Source: Persephonella sp. KM09-Lau-8 (GTDB lineage: Bacteria; Aquificota; Aquificia; Aquificales; Hydrogenothermaceae). Taken from it: DNA of 64,000 nucleotides. Positions 1 through 8,621 of the stretch are shown here, piece after piece. The notes under the pieces are model-generated. The model worked only from the letters and a program-made list of their open reading frames with translations. It made no database searches and was not told the origin of the DNA. The stretch is from contig NZ_JNLL01000001.1 of assembly GCF_000703085.1 (NCBI RefSeq), forward strand, positions 1,488,001-1,552,000, read 5' to 3'. Position 1 is the first letter of the stretch. Each line of letters begins with the position of its first letter. The position numbers and the translations under genes were made by a program.

Positions 1-1
1 A

Positions 2-1645
2 GGAGAAGTAGCAAAGCAATACGGAAATGACTATATAGACCTTACAACCAGAATGCAGGTTGAACTGCGTTATATAAGGATTGAGGATATTCCTACTGTT
101 TTAAAGGAACTTGAAAGTGTTGGAATAACAACTTTTCAGACAGGAGTGGATAACTTTAGAAATATAGTTCAAGACCCGTTAGATGGGGTAGCCTTTGATA
201 ATGTAATAGAAACATGGGATATTCTTCTTAACATTCAAAAGATTTTCCTGAAAAATCCAGAATGGATATGCCAGCTACCAAGGAAGTTTAACATTGGAAT
301 ATCTGGCTCATACTCCAATAGATGCAATATTTACGGACATGATGCCTGCTTTGTTTTAGCAGAAAAAGATGGGATATTCGGTTTTAACGTATATCTGGGA
401 GGGAAAGTAGGAGCTATTGCCAGGCCTGCAGGGGTGTTTTTGACTGGGGGGGAAGTCCCCCTCTTTTTTAAAGCATTAGCCAGAGTTTTCAAAAAATATG
501 GTTTCAAAGATAGCCGAAACAAAAACAGGCTTAAATATATGATTGATGCTGTTGGAATGGAAGAGATTATAGATGCAGTTAAACATGAAGCTGGTAGAGA
601 ATTTGAAAAAGCAGGAAAAACCTTAACAGAAATGGAGGGAGGGGAAAAAACAGGAAAAGTTCAGCTGAAAGACGGGACATTTGCCATGCATATGGTTGTC
701 CCGTCTGGAATTTTTTCGGGAACAGCTATGATAGAGGCTGCAGAAGCTTCAAAGGAATTTGGAAATGGAGAAATAAGACTTACAGTTGCACAAAATCTTT
801 ACATACTTGGCGTTCCAGAGGAAAATATCTCTAAACTTTTATCCCTTCCTATTTACCAAAAATATAAAAATATAAACTCCCCTTATTTCAACGATGTAAT
901 AGCCTGTGCAGGAACAGAGCACTGTCCATTTGGGGTTATTCCCAATAAACCGGATGCAATAGAAGTAGCAGAGTATCTAACTCAAAACTATCCTGCTGAC
1001 CCTTCAGATACAAAAATCAGAATGTACTGGTCTGCATGCCAAAAAGGCTGCGGTATTCATGGAAATGGAGATATAGGTTTTGTAGGGGTAAAGTTTAAAA
1101 AAGATGGAGAAACAACTGTTGGTGTTGATATGTATTATGGTGGGACAATGACCGGGGAGCAGGAGGAAGGGAAGCTTTTAATAAAAGCTATTCCTTTACC
1201 AGAAGTTAAATATTATGTTGAAGAGCTTGTCCAGGAATATCTACGCCTCCAAAAGCCCAAAGAAAGTTTCGAGAAATTTTACAGAAGAGTTTTATCAAAA
1301 ATATCAAAAGAAGCTCTTAGATTTTTGATAGTTTTCAACAATCTAATGAAAAACAAAAATATCAGACTGGAAATAAACGATATTCTCCTAAATAAATCCA
1401 GTGAAGAAGAAGAAATTTTTGCCTTTGGATACCAGCTTTACAGAAAACTCACAGAAAAAGCTCCTTATACAAGACCGGATTTACTTCAGATTTACGACGA
1501 GCCTGAACCAGAAAAACCATCAAAATTAAATCCAGAAATATCAAAGGAATTTAGCGAAATAATCCTCAAAATGATAACTAAAAAACCAGAAAAAAGATAC
1601 AAGGTTTTTACTGAAATAGAGGAAGACCTTAAAAAGATAGTATAA
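2..1645 (+). CDS. nirA: Ferredoxin-type nitrite (or sulfite) reductase, 5' partial, with kinase-like C-terminal tail
   Basis: Reduces nitrite to ammonium (or sulfite to sulfide) in the cytoplasm using siroheme coupled to a [4Fe-4S] cluster. The reading frame is open to the window's left edge and already homologous there (GNDYIDLTTR), so the start lies upstream; the first ATG at 53 is internal. The cluster ligands are visible as C-x5-C (codons at 905 and 923, CAGTEHC) and C-x3-C (codons at 1037 and 1049, CQKGC). NarK and NarB follow immediately, so nitrite reductase is favoured over sulfite reductase. From about 1312 to the stop the protein has an extra tail of about 110 residues that does not look like NirA. 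It reads like subdomains IX-XI of a Ser/Thr protein kinase (EIFAFGYQLYRKL, then LNPEIS, then KKPEKRY). No kinase N-lobe, HRD or DFG is present. The family call is secure; the tail identity is by eye. Confidence 0.93.
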   Translation, partial: GEVAKQYGNDYIDLTTRMQVELRYIRIEDIPTVLKELESVGITTFQTGVDNFRNIVQDPLDGVAFDNVIETWDILLNIQKIFLKNPEWICQLPRKFNIGISGSYSNRCNIYGHDACFVLAEKDGIFGFNVYLGGKVGAIARPAGVFLTGGEVPLFFKALARVFKKYGFKDSRNKNRLKYMIDAVGMEEIIDAVKHEAGREFEKAGKTLTEMEGGEKTGKVQLKDGTFAMHMVVPSGIFSGTAMIEAAEASKEFGNGEIRLTVAQNLYILGVPEENISKLLSLPIYQKYKNINSPYFNDVIACAGTEHCPFGVIPNKPDAIEVAEYLTQNYPADPSDTKIRMYWSACQKGCGIHGNGDIGFVGVKFKKDGETTVGVDMYYGGTMTGEQEEGKLLIKAIPLPEVKYYVEELVQEYLRLQKPKESFEKFYRRVLSKISKEALRFLIVFNNLMKNKNIRLEINDILLNKSSEEEEIFAFGYQLYRKLTEKAPYTRPDLLQIYDEPEPEKPSKLNPEISKEFSEIILKMITKKPEKRYKVFTEIEEDLKKIV

Positions 1646-1658
1646 GGAGGCCATTTTA

Positions 1659-2993
1659 ATGCATAAAAAGATTGAATACCAAGGGAAAGTTATTGAGATT
1701 ACAGGTAATCCTCAGATAGGGCTTATAATGGCAACCTGGGGATTTTTTATAGGATTTGCAGCAGTTTCCCTTTATGGTCCTGTTGCAAAAAATCTTAAAG
1801 AAATTCTAGGATTGTCCGGTTTCTTAATGGGGTTACTGGTTGCTGCACCAAACCTTACAGGTTCACTCCTTAGAATACCATTTGCAGCATGGGTTGATAA
1901 GGTGGGTGGTAAAATTCCACTTGCTACACTGTTAATCCTCGCTGTAATCGGAATGGGAGGGCTATCAACACTTTTATATCTGTATTATCCAAATCTTGAG
2001 CCGTGGATGTATTGGTTAATCCTGTTTTTTGGTTTTCTAAGCGGCTGTGGAATTGCCACTTTTTCTGTTGGTATTGCCCAGACTGCTTACTGGTTTCCTG
2101 AAAGCAAACAGGGTTCAGCCCTTGGAATATATGCAGGGGTTGGGAATCTTGCCCCTGGATTATTTGGGATGATACTTCCATTTGCCCTTAAAGCAATAGG
2201 TTTAACATGGTCATATATAGCATGGTTTGGATTTTTACTTGCCGGAACAGTAATTTACATCTTACTGGCTAAGGATGCCCCATACTTCCAGCTGGTAAAA
2301 GCAGGAGTTCCCCATGACAAAGCTGTAGAGCTGGCTAAACAGCTTGGTCAGGAATTAATCCCAACAGGGGGACTTATAAGCTCTCTCAAAAACTCTGCAA
2401 GACATATACAGACATGGGCTCTGGTTGCTTTATATTTTGTTTCTTTTGGTGGATTTCTGGCATTAACAGGCTGGTTTATAGTTTTCTGGGTTCAAAGCTA
2501 TGATGTGGAGCTCAGGAAAGCAGGGCTTCTAATGGCATTTGGATTTTCACTACTTGCCTCAGTTATCAGAATATTTGGCGGATGGCTTTCTGACAAAATA
2601 GGTGGTGAACTTGTAGCAATAATGGCTTACATACTTATTTTGATTGGAGCCATAGTTGTTGTAGTGGCAGTTAACCACAATTTTATCCTTTCACTGACAG
2701 GTGAAATCCTGATGGGAGCCGGAATGGGAATTGCAAACGGTGCAGTATTTAAACTGGTTCCTAAATATGTCCCCCATGCCACAGGTGGAGCTGCCGGATG
2801 GGTAGGTGGACTGGGTGCTTTCGGTGGGTTTGTTGTGCCTCCTATACTTGGCTTGTTCGTCCAGAATCACGGAGTTGCTGGATATTCTAAAGGTTTCATT
2901 GTTTATATTGTTTTAGCCATAATCGCAATTATAATCTCAGCTGTTTTATGGAAGTTCTACGGAAAAGAGATTAACAAACCAATTGAGGATTAA
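1659..2993 (+). CDS. narK: Nitrate/nitrite transporter, major facilitator superfamily (NarK/NasA type)
   Basis: A 444-residue, very hydrophobic protein with about 12 predicted membrane segments and Gly-rich helices of the nitrate/nitrite porter family (for example GVGNLAPGLFG near residue 165 and GGLGAFGGFVVPP near 385). It should bring nitrate into the cell for NarB and NirA or exchange nitrate and nitrite. The ATG at 1659 has a strong ribosome site (AAGGAGG, 1644-1650). It starts 13 nt after the nirA stop and ends just before narB, so all three are one operon. The direction of transport cannot be told from sequence alone; the assimilatory context argues for uptake. Confidence 0.9.
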   Translation: MHKKIEYQGKVIEITGNPQIGLIMATWGFFIGFAAVSLYGPVAKNLKEILGLSGFLMGLLVAAPNLTGSLLRIPFAAWVDKVGGKIPLATLLILAVIGMGGLSTLLYLYYPNLEPWMYWLILFFGFLSGCGIATFSVGIAQTAYWFPESKQGSALGIYAGVGNLAPGLFGMILPFALKAIGLTWSYIAWFGFLLAGTVIYILLAKDAPYFQLVKAGVPHDKAVELAKQLGQELIPTGGLISSLKNSARHIQTWALVALYFVSFGGFLALTGWFIVFWVQSYDVELRKAGLLMAFGFSLLASVIRIFGGWLSDKIGGELVAIMAYILILIGAIVVVVAVNHNFILSLTGEILMGAGMGIANGAVFKLVPKYVPHATGGAAGWVGGLGAFGGFVVPPILGLFVQNHGVAGYSKGFIVYIVLAIIAIIISAVLWKFYGKEINKPIED

Positions 2994-3005
2994 AAGGTGA
3001 AAGCC

Positions 3006-5489
3006 ATGGAAAAGATAACAGCTCAGTGTCCATACTGCGGTGTAGGTTGTGGACTTGAGATATTTGAGGATAAAAAAGGCAGGATAAAAATAAAAGGAGA
3101 CAAAGACCATCCTGCCACAAAAGGAGATTTATGTCTTAAGCCAATTCCCCTTCCAAAAGTTATGGATATTGGGCGTGTTCCTGCACCTTTATACAGGGAA
3201 AATAAAAGGGATAAATTCAGGGAAATAACATGGGAAGAAGCCATAAAGATAATTGCACAGAAGTTAAAGAGAAATAAACCTGATGAAAACTATTTTTATA
3301 TCTCTGGACAGCTAACCACAGAAGACAGTTATGTAATAAACAAATTTGTAAAAGGGTTCATAGGCACAAATAATATAGATGCAAACTCAAGACTCTGTAT
3401 GGCATCTGCAGTTATGGGATACAAAATGACATTTGGCTCAGATGGACCTCCAGGAAGCTATGAGGATATAGATGATGCGGATGCTTTTGTGTTTGCCGGT
3501 TCAAATGCAGCATGGGCTCATCCTGTTTTATTTAAAAGGGTTTTAAACAGAAAAAAGGAGTATCCGGAAGCAAAAATTATAGTTATTGACCCTGTTTATA
3601 CTGCAACAGCAGAAAAGGCAGATATATGGGTGGACATAAAACCGGGAACAGACACAGTTTTGTTTAACAGTATTCTTTATCTTTTGAATAAAAAAGGCTG
3701 GCTTGATTATGAGTTTATTGGCAAGCATACAGAAGGATTTTCACAGGCTATAAAAGAAGCAGAAAAATATCCACCTGAAATAGCTGCCAAGATATGTGAA
3801 ATAAAACCAAGTCTGATTTATAAACTGGCAGAAATATATGCCTTTAGTAAAAAGGTTATCTCTTTCTGGACAATGGGGTTTAACCAGTCCTCAAATGGAA
3901 CAATGAAAAATCTGTCATTAATAAATGTTCATCTTGCAACAGGGAGAATAAATGAAAAAGGTTGCCCTTTTTCCCTTACCGGTCAGCCTAACGCAATGGG
4001 CGGCAGAGAAGTCGGTTATCTGGTAAATGGTCTTCCTGGATACAGAGATGTTAGAAATCCAGAAGACAGAGCATTTATGGAACAATTCTGGAGCTTACCG
4101 GAAGGCAGCATAAAAGACAAACCGGGAATAACCATAGTAGAAGCAATAGACAGCATGATAAATGGGGATATAAAACTCCTGTGGATTGTTTGCACCAATC
4201 CTGCCGTTACAATGCCTAATCTGAATAAATTCTGGAGAGCTCTAAGAAATACATTTGTAATTGTTCAGGATGCATATTTAACTGACTCTGTTGATTATGC
4301 AAATCTGGTTTTACCGGCGTCCCAGTGGGGTGAAAAAGAAGGGATCATGACCAGCTCAGATAGGACAATTACACATAACAAACCTTTTAGACAACCACCA
4401 CCGCAGTGCAAACACGACTGGCAGATATTCTGTGAAGTAGCAAAAGAACTGGGCTGGGAAAAGCAGTTTTCCTACAGAAATTCCAGAGAGATATTTGATG
4501 AATATAAACAAACAACAAAAGGAAGATTATGCGATATTTCTGACTGGAGCTATGAAGACCTACCTAAACAATGGGGTGGAAAATGGCTTTACAAGGACAA
4601 GAGATTTCCTACACCAACAGGAAGAGCAAAGTTTAATCCTGCAGTCTATTCAGAAGCTTCTGACAGCACAGAGTATCCTTACTCCTTTATTCTGACTACA
4701 GGAAGAACAAAAAAACAATGGCACACAATGACCAGAACAGGTAAAGCAATGGAGCTGGTCAGAGGAGAAGAAGAACCATTTGTTATGCTTAATGAGAAAG
4801 ATGCTCTGGAACTGGGAATATTTGATAACGACTACATAAATATCAAATCAACAAGGGGACAGATTTATATAAAAGCAAAAATAGGAAAAATAAAAAGAGG
4901 TGTAGTATTTGCACCATTTGGCTATGGAAAGATTTATCATTTCCCAACCAATATAACAGTAAGCGATGCTATAGACCCTATATCAAAAGAACCAGAGCTA
5001 AAATTCTCAGCAGTGTTTATAAAACCAAGAAAGAAAAGAATATACAAGCTATCAGATGAGATCTACCAGAAGGTTAAGGAAACATATCCAGAAGTTGAAA
5101 AATTTTTAGAAGATGTTCTGGAAAATAGTTTTTCCTCCTTGACAGAAGCTGAGATAAAAAATATAAAACCGGACCTTCTAAAGCAGCTTTCACAAGAAAT
5201 TAAAGAACTAATGGATATTTTTATAAACAGACCTGCTGACTGGGACAGGGCAAATCTACTTAATGAAAAAGTGGCAAATGATTATATAAAGCTTAAAATA
5301 CAGCCTAAACACCAGAGCCTGCTAACAAGCTCATTCAGGAAAGAATTTGTAAAAATATTTGATTTACCAGAAGATACAGCTCAAGCTTGGGAGTTTGCAT
5401 TTGATTTTATCTCCCACAGAATTTTTGAACTGGTAAAAAAATATTATGAAAATAAAGCATTTAAAGGAACTCAGGAGGAAACAGTTTAG
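3006..5489 (+). CDS. narB: Assimilatory nitrate reductase catalytic subunit (bis-MGD) with C-terminal globin-like domain
   Basis: Reduces nitrate to nitrite. The N-terminus carries the [4Fe-4S] site C8-x2-C11-x3-C15-x27-C43, and C131 in NSRLCMAS is the expected Mo ligand of the NapA/NasA/NarB group. Dinucleotide-binding regions continue to about residue 673. I start at ATG 3006 because AGGTGA (2996-3001) is a well-placed ribosome site; a GTG at 2997 lies inside it. There is no NADH/FAD domain or partner gene, so electrons probably come from ferredoxin. Residues of about 680-827 are an extra helical domain of about 148 aa. Its end reads like the F-G-H part of a flavohaemoglobin-type globin (KIQPKHQ, then a helix, then QAWEFAFDFISHRI). 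The residue aligned with the haem-binding proximal His is Y760. The reductase call is secure; the globin call rests on eye alignment. Confidence 0.93.
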   Translation: MEKITAQCPYCGVGCGLEIFEDKKGRIKIKGDKDHPATKGDLCLKPIPLPKVMDIGRVPAPLYRENKRDKFREITWEEAIKIIAQKLKRNKPDENYFYISGQLTTEDSYVINKFVKGFIGTNNIDANSRLCMASAVMGYKMTFGSDGPPGSYEDIDDADAFVFAGSNAAWAHPVLFKRVLNRKKEYPEAKIIVIDPVYTATAEKADIWVDIKPGTDTVLFNSILYLLNKKGWLDYEFIGKHTEGFSQAIKEAEKYPPEIAAKICEIKPSLIYKLAEIYAFSKKVISFWTMGFNQSSNGTMKNLSLINVHLATGRINEKGCPFSLTGQPNAMGGREVGYLVNGLPGYRDVRNPEDRAFMEQFWSLPEGSIKDKPGITIVEAIDSMINGDIKLLWIVCTNPAVTMPNLNKFWRALRNTFVIVQDAYLTDSVDYANLVLPASQWGEKEGIMTSSDRTITHNKPFRQPPPQCKHDWQIFCEVAKELGWEKQFSYRNSREIFDEYKQTTKGRLCDISDWSYEDLPKQWGGKWLYKDKRFPTPTGRAKFNPAVYSEASDSTEYPYSFILTTGRTKKQWHTMTRTGKAMELVRGEEEPFVMLNEKDALELGIFDNDYINIKSTRGQIYIKAKIGKIKRGVVFAPFGYGKIYHFPTNITVSDAIDPISKEPELKFSAVFIKPRKKRIYKLSDEIYQKVKETYPEVEKFLEDVLENSFSSLTEAEIKNIKPDLLKQLSQEIKELMDIFINRPADWDRANLLNEKVANDYIKLKIQPKHQSLLTSSFRKEFVKIFDLPEDTAQAWEFAFDFISHRIFELVKKYYENKAFKGTQEETV

Positions 5490-5525
5490 TAGATTTAAAG
5501 CTGTTTAAGGCTTAAAATTAAGTTT

Positions 5526-6464
5526 ATGGATAAAATAGACAGATATATTATTGAACAAATAAGTAAAAATAGGATTTCTGGTGAGGAACTTTCTAAACTT
5601 TTAGGAATTTCCAGAACTGCTATCTGGAAAAGAATAAAAAAACTTGAAAGCCTCGGATACAAAATATCCCACGATAAAAAAGGCTATTTCCTTGAAGAAA
5701 GGACAGAATTTTTATTGCCTTATGAATTAGACCTAAAAACACAATGGCTGGGACGAAACTATATATTTTTTCATACTATAAATTCAACCAATATATATGC
5801 AAAGGAAAATGAACTACCTGATGGCACAGTTATTCTGGCAGAAAATCAAACAGCAGGCAAAGGTAGAAAGGGAAGAAAATGGATTTCCACTGAAGGTAAA
5901 GGATTATATTTTTCAATTGTTTTAGAAAGAGATATTTCTCCGGCAGAGTTGCTGATTTACTCTCTGTTATTCCCTGTTGCTGTCAGGAAAGCTATAATCC
6001 AGAAAACAGACCTTCCTGTCCAGATAAAATGGCCTAATGACCTGTATCTAAACGGTAAAAAGCTTGCAGGATTTTTAATTGAAACCGAGATAGAGGGAAA
6101 CTCTGCCACAAAACTGATAGCAGGAATAGGCATAAACATCAATCAGACAGAAGAAGATTTAGGAGAAATAAAGGATATAGCCACTTCTTTAAGACTGGAA
6201 TATGGCAAAGATATAGACAGGAAAAGACTTTTTGCAGATATAATCCAGAGCATTGAAGAAGAGATTGATAATTTCGATAAAAGCAGGATTGTTAAAGAGG
6301 TAGAAGAAAACCTGTTATGGAAAGGAGAGAAAATAAAACTAACTGATGAGAATATAGAAGGCACACTGATTGGCCTCAATGAATTTGGAGGAATTCGTAT
6401 TCTTACCGATAAAGGATTAAAGGATTTTTATTCAGGGGATATCACAGTAAGGAGGATAGAATGA
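5526..6464 (+). CDS. birA: Biotin operon repressor / biotin-[acetyl-CoA-carboxylase] ligase
   Basis: Activates biotin with ATP and attaches it to the biotin carrier protein of acetyl-CoA carboxylase; it may also repress biotin genes. The 312-aa protein has an N-terminal winged helix (residues about 5-56, SGEELSKLLGISRTAIWKR). The ligase domain shows the biotinyl-AMP loop GKGRKGRKW (111-119) and KWPNDLYLNGKKLAG (168-182), then a short C-terminal SH3-like domain. Length and domain order match bifunctional BirA. It follows narB by 36 nt without an obvious terminator and overlaps the next gene by 4 nt. AccD lies elsewhere in this window. Confidence 0.94.
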   Translation: MDKIDRYIIEQISKNRISGEELSKLLGISRTAIWKRIKKLESLGYKISHDKKGYFLEERTEFLLPYELDLKTQWLGRNYIFFHTINSTNIYAKENELPDGTVILAENQTAGKGRKGRKWISTEGKGLYFSIVLERDISPAELLIYSLLFPVAVRKAIIQKTDLPVQIKWPNDLYLNGKKLAGFLIETEIEGNSATKLIAGIGININQTEEDLGEIKDIATSLRLEYGKDIDRKRLFADIIQSIEEEIDNFDKSRIVKEVEENLLWKGEKIKLTDENIEGTLIGLNEFGGIRILTDKGLKDFYSGDITVRRIE

Positions 6465-6802
6465 AGGTATCAGAGTATCATAAACAGGGCTTAAAAAATT
6501 TTGTGGATAATAAACCTGAAGGTTATGAGATTTTAGGGGCTGCAAAGGAAGGAGCTCATAGAGTTGAGTTTTATATAAAAACAAACGGGGACAAGATAAC
6601 TGATGTGAAATTTAATTCCTCAAAAAGATGTAAAAAACTAATGGCTATAGCAGATTTAGTTGCAGAAAAGTTAAAAGGACAGAATATAAAGAACATAAAA
6701 ATCGACCCTCAGGAAATCTTAGATTTCTTTAAGGAAGAAAAGGAAAAAGACAAAATGGAAAACAGGCTATCAATAGTCCTTAAAGCAATAGGTCAGACAT
6801 AA
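6461..6802 (+). CDS. NifU/IscU-N-like small protein with a single Cys
   Basis: A 113-aa protein whose centre (FYIKTNGDKITDVKF, then SSKRCKKLMAIADLVAEKLKG) follows the pattern of the NifU/IscU N-terminal scaffold fold, where a strand pair leads into a Cys-containing helix and a 'xxLxExIKG'-like end. Only one of the three cluster-binding Cys is present (in SKRCKK), so it cannot bind a cluster in the standard way. The C-terminus is highly charged. Its ATG overlaps the birA stop (ATGA), implying translational coupling. The fold call is an inference and the function is unknown. Confidence 0.6.
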   Translation: MKVSEYHKQGLKNFVDNKPEGYEILGAAKEGAHRVEFYIKTNGDKITDVKFNSSKRCKKLMAIADLVAEKLKGQNIKNIKIDPQEILDFFKEEKEKDKMENRLSIVLKAIGQT

Positions 6803-6984
6803 ATAGAAACTTTTGTTCCTTCTATAATATTTTCACGGGCAGATTTGGCACTTTCTTCAGCCTGAGGTTGTTGAGATGCCAGATTTTGCCCCAGATTTTG
6901 TTGTATAAGCATTTCCATCAGTTTCTTTTGTAGTTCCAGAGCATCTTTATAAACTGAAACTGCGACCTCATTTCTTACTTCCAT
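6793..6984 (-). CDS. Small YjfB-like putative motility protein
   Basis: A 63-aa acidic/Gln-rich protein on the opposite strand, with a strong ribosome site (GGAGGTT) just before its ATG. The pattern is an N-terminal helix with Val/Ala, then KDALELQKKLMEMLIQQN and a Gln/Ala-rich tail. It resembles the YjfB family of short putative motility proteins often found in flagellated bacteria. The 3' end overlaps the convergent NifU-like gene by 10 nt. The role is not established even in better-known members; the call is by length and pattern only. Confidence 0.6.
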   Translation of the reverse strand: MEVRNEVAVSVYKDALELQKKLMEMLIQQNLGQNLASQQPQAEESAKSARENIIEGTKVSIYV

Positions 6985-7041
6985 TTTAATAACCTCCGAT
7001 TATAATTTAAGTGTAAAAAGATAAAATATCAAGGGAGAATT

Positions 7042-7872
7042 ATGAAAAAACTACTTATTCTAATGGGATTTGCTTTGGTAATAACTTCCTGCCTGCAGAT
7101 AACTGTAGGTGATGATTCTGACGATGAAAGCTCAACGCCAAGGGTATTGACTGTCCAAACCACGTGGTATTGGCAGTTAAACGGCAGTCTCAGAACAGAC
7201 ATACCGGCCGATTTATACGATGTTGACCTGTTTGATACACCTTCCGAGACAATATCACAGCTAAAAAAAGAAGGGAAAATTGTTATTTGTTATTTCAGTG
7301 CAGGCAGTTATGAAGACTGGCGGCCAGATGCATATAAATTTCCAGCAGGAGCTATAGGAAATCCTCTGGATGACTGGCCTGGTGAATACTGGATAGATAT
7401 AAGAAATCCAGAAATCTGGAATATAATGAGAGACAGGCTTGACCTTGCAGTTGCAAAAGGGTGCGATGGTGTTGAGCCTGACAATATTGATGGATATACA
7501 AATGATACAGGCTTTGATTTAAGCTACAATGACCAGCTGAGATACAACAGATTCCTTGCAAATGAAGCTAAAATCAGAGGCCTACTAATTGGTCTAAAAA
7601 ATGACCTTGAACAGATACCTGACCTTGTAGATTATTTCGATTTTGCTTTAAATGAGGAATGCCACAAATATAATGAATGTGATTTGTTAGAGCCGTTTAT
7701 AAAACAGGGTAAGCCAGTGTTTAATGCCGAGTATGATGATATATATATTTATGATGAGAATGCTTTCAGAAACTTATGTAATGACGCTAAAAATAGAAAT
7801 TTCAGGACAAATGTTTACCCTATTGAGCTCGATGGTAGTTTTGTAAAAAGCTGTGATTATGGAGAGTATTAA
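7042..7872 (+). CDS. GH114-type (endo-alpha-1,4-polygalactosaminidase-like) lipoprotein
   Basis: A 276-aa secreted lipoprotein: signal peptide of 16 residues ending in the lipobox ITSC (C17), a short Asp/Ser-rich linker, then a TIM-barrel domain of the GH114/TM1410-like group. Family marks are TTWYWQLNG at the start, CYFSAGSYEDWRPD, WIDIRNPEIW, and the acidic strand end GVEPDNID with a later NEEC. These acidic residues would be the catalytic pair. Known relatives cut galactosamine-rich exopolysaccharide, so a role in the cell's own surface polysaccharide is likely. ATG 7042 has a GGGAG ribosome site and a TATAAT lies at about 6999. It is coupled to the next gene by a TAATG overlap. Confidence 0.82.
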   Translation: MKKLLILMGFALVITSCLQITVGDDSDDESSTPRVLTVQTTWYWQLNGSLRTDIPADLYDVDLFDTPSETISQLKKEGKIVICYFSAGSYEDWRPDAYKFPAGAIGNPLDDWPGEYWIDIRNPEIWNIMRDRLDLAVAKGCDGVEPDNIDGYTNDTGFDLSYNDQLRYNRFLANEAKIRGLLIGLKNDLEQIPDLVDYFDFALNEECHKYNECDLLEPFIKQGKPVFNAEYDDIYIYDENAFRNLCNDAKNRNFRTNVYPIELDGSFVKSCDYGEY

Positions 7873-8621
7873 TGATAAAAGTGGCTTTCTGCATGAATCA
7901 GGGATTAAGGAGTTATCAACAGGATTGTATTTATATAGATGGGGAGATTTATCAGGTAGATTTTATGAAATGTCCTCAGGAAAAATCTTTAGATAAAGAC
8001 ACAGGAATTTTTGCTGTATGCGATGGTATGGGAGGGCTCGCTGAAGGGGATAAGGCAAGCAAATTTGTATGTGAAAAGTTAAAGGAGATAAACATAAATT
8101 TTTCCATTAATGCAGTTGAAGAAGCCCTTTACCAGATACAAAAAGAGTTTGAAAAAACAGATATAAAATGGAGCGGGACAACAATAGCTGGTGTTTATCT
8201 CAATGGTAAAAAGGCAATTATTTTTAATGCAGGGGATAGCAGGGTTTATAAGTATACTTCTGAAGGGCTTGTTTATCTGTCCCATGACCATAGCTATGTT
8301 CAGGAGCTTGTGGATGAAGGAATTATCTCCTATAAAGAGGCTTTTTATCATCCGGAAAGATATATTGTTACTTTTGGAATCGGTGATATATTTTCTGAAG
8401 AGTGGGAAAGTGGTAAAAGGCCATATCTTGTGGAAGATAAGTTAAAAGAAGATGAGCTTTATATAATATGTTCAGATGGTCTGTCAGATTATTTAACAGA
8501 TGAGGAGATATATTACCATCTGTATCCTGAGCCTTTTGAAAATTTCCCTATACTGATTGAGATGCTTGAAAAGGTCAAAAGTGATAACTATTCAATAATT
8601 CTTGTGAAGCCAGAAAATTAA
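7872..8621 (+). CDS. PP2C-family Ser/Thr protein phosphatase
   Basis: A 249-aa PPM/PP2C phosphatase that removes phosphate from Ser/Thr using two metal ions. Visible motifs are the N-terminal YQQD (D18), FAVCDGMGG (D51), FNAGDSRVY, and CSDGLSDYLTDEE, in the usual order. It is a bare cytoplasmic catalytic domain without membrane segments, like bacterial Stp/PrpC. Its ATG overlaps the stop of the GH114 lipoprotein gene (TAATG). No complete protein kinase is visible in the window, so its substrate is unknown. The 3' end overlaps the convergent dehydrogenase by 4 nt. Confidence 0.92.
   Translation: MIKVAFCMNQGLRSYQQDCIYIDGEIYQVDFMKCPQEKSLDKDTGIFAVCDGMGGLAEGDKASKFVCEKLKEININFSINAVEEALYQIQKEFEKTDIKWSGTTIAGVYLNGKKAIIFNAGDSRVYKYTSEGLVYLSHDHSYVQELVDEGIISYKEAFYHPERYIVTFGIGDIFSEEWESGKRPYLVEDKLKEDELYIICSDGLSDYLTDEEIYYHLYPEPFENFPILIEMLEKVKSDNYSIILVKPEN

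Noticed and set aside
53-100. ATG 53 as the true NirA start
   Set aside because: The frame stays open and conserved upstream to the window edge, so the start is outside.
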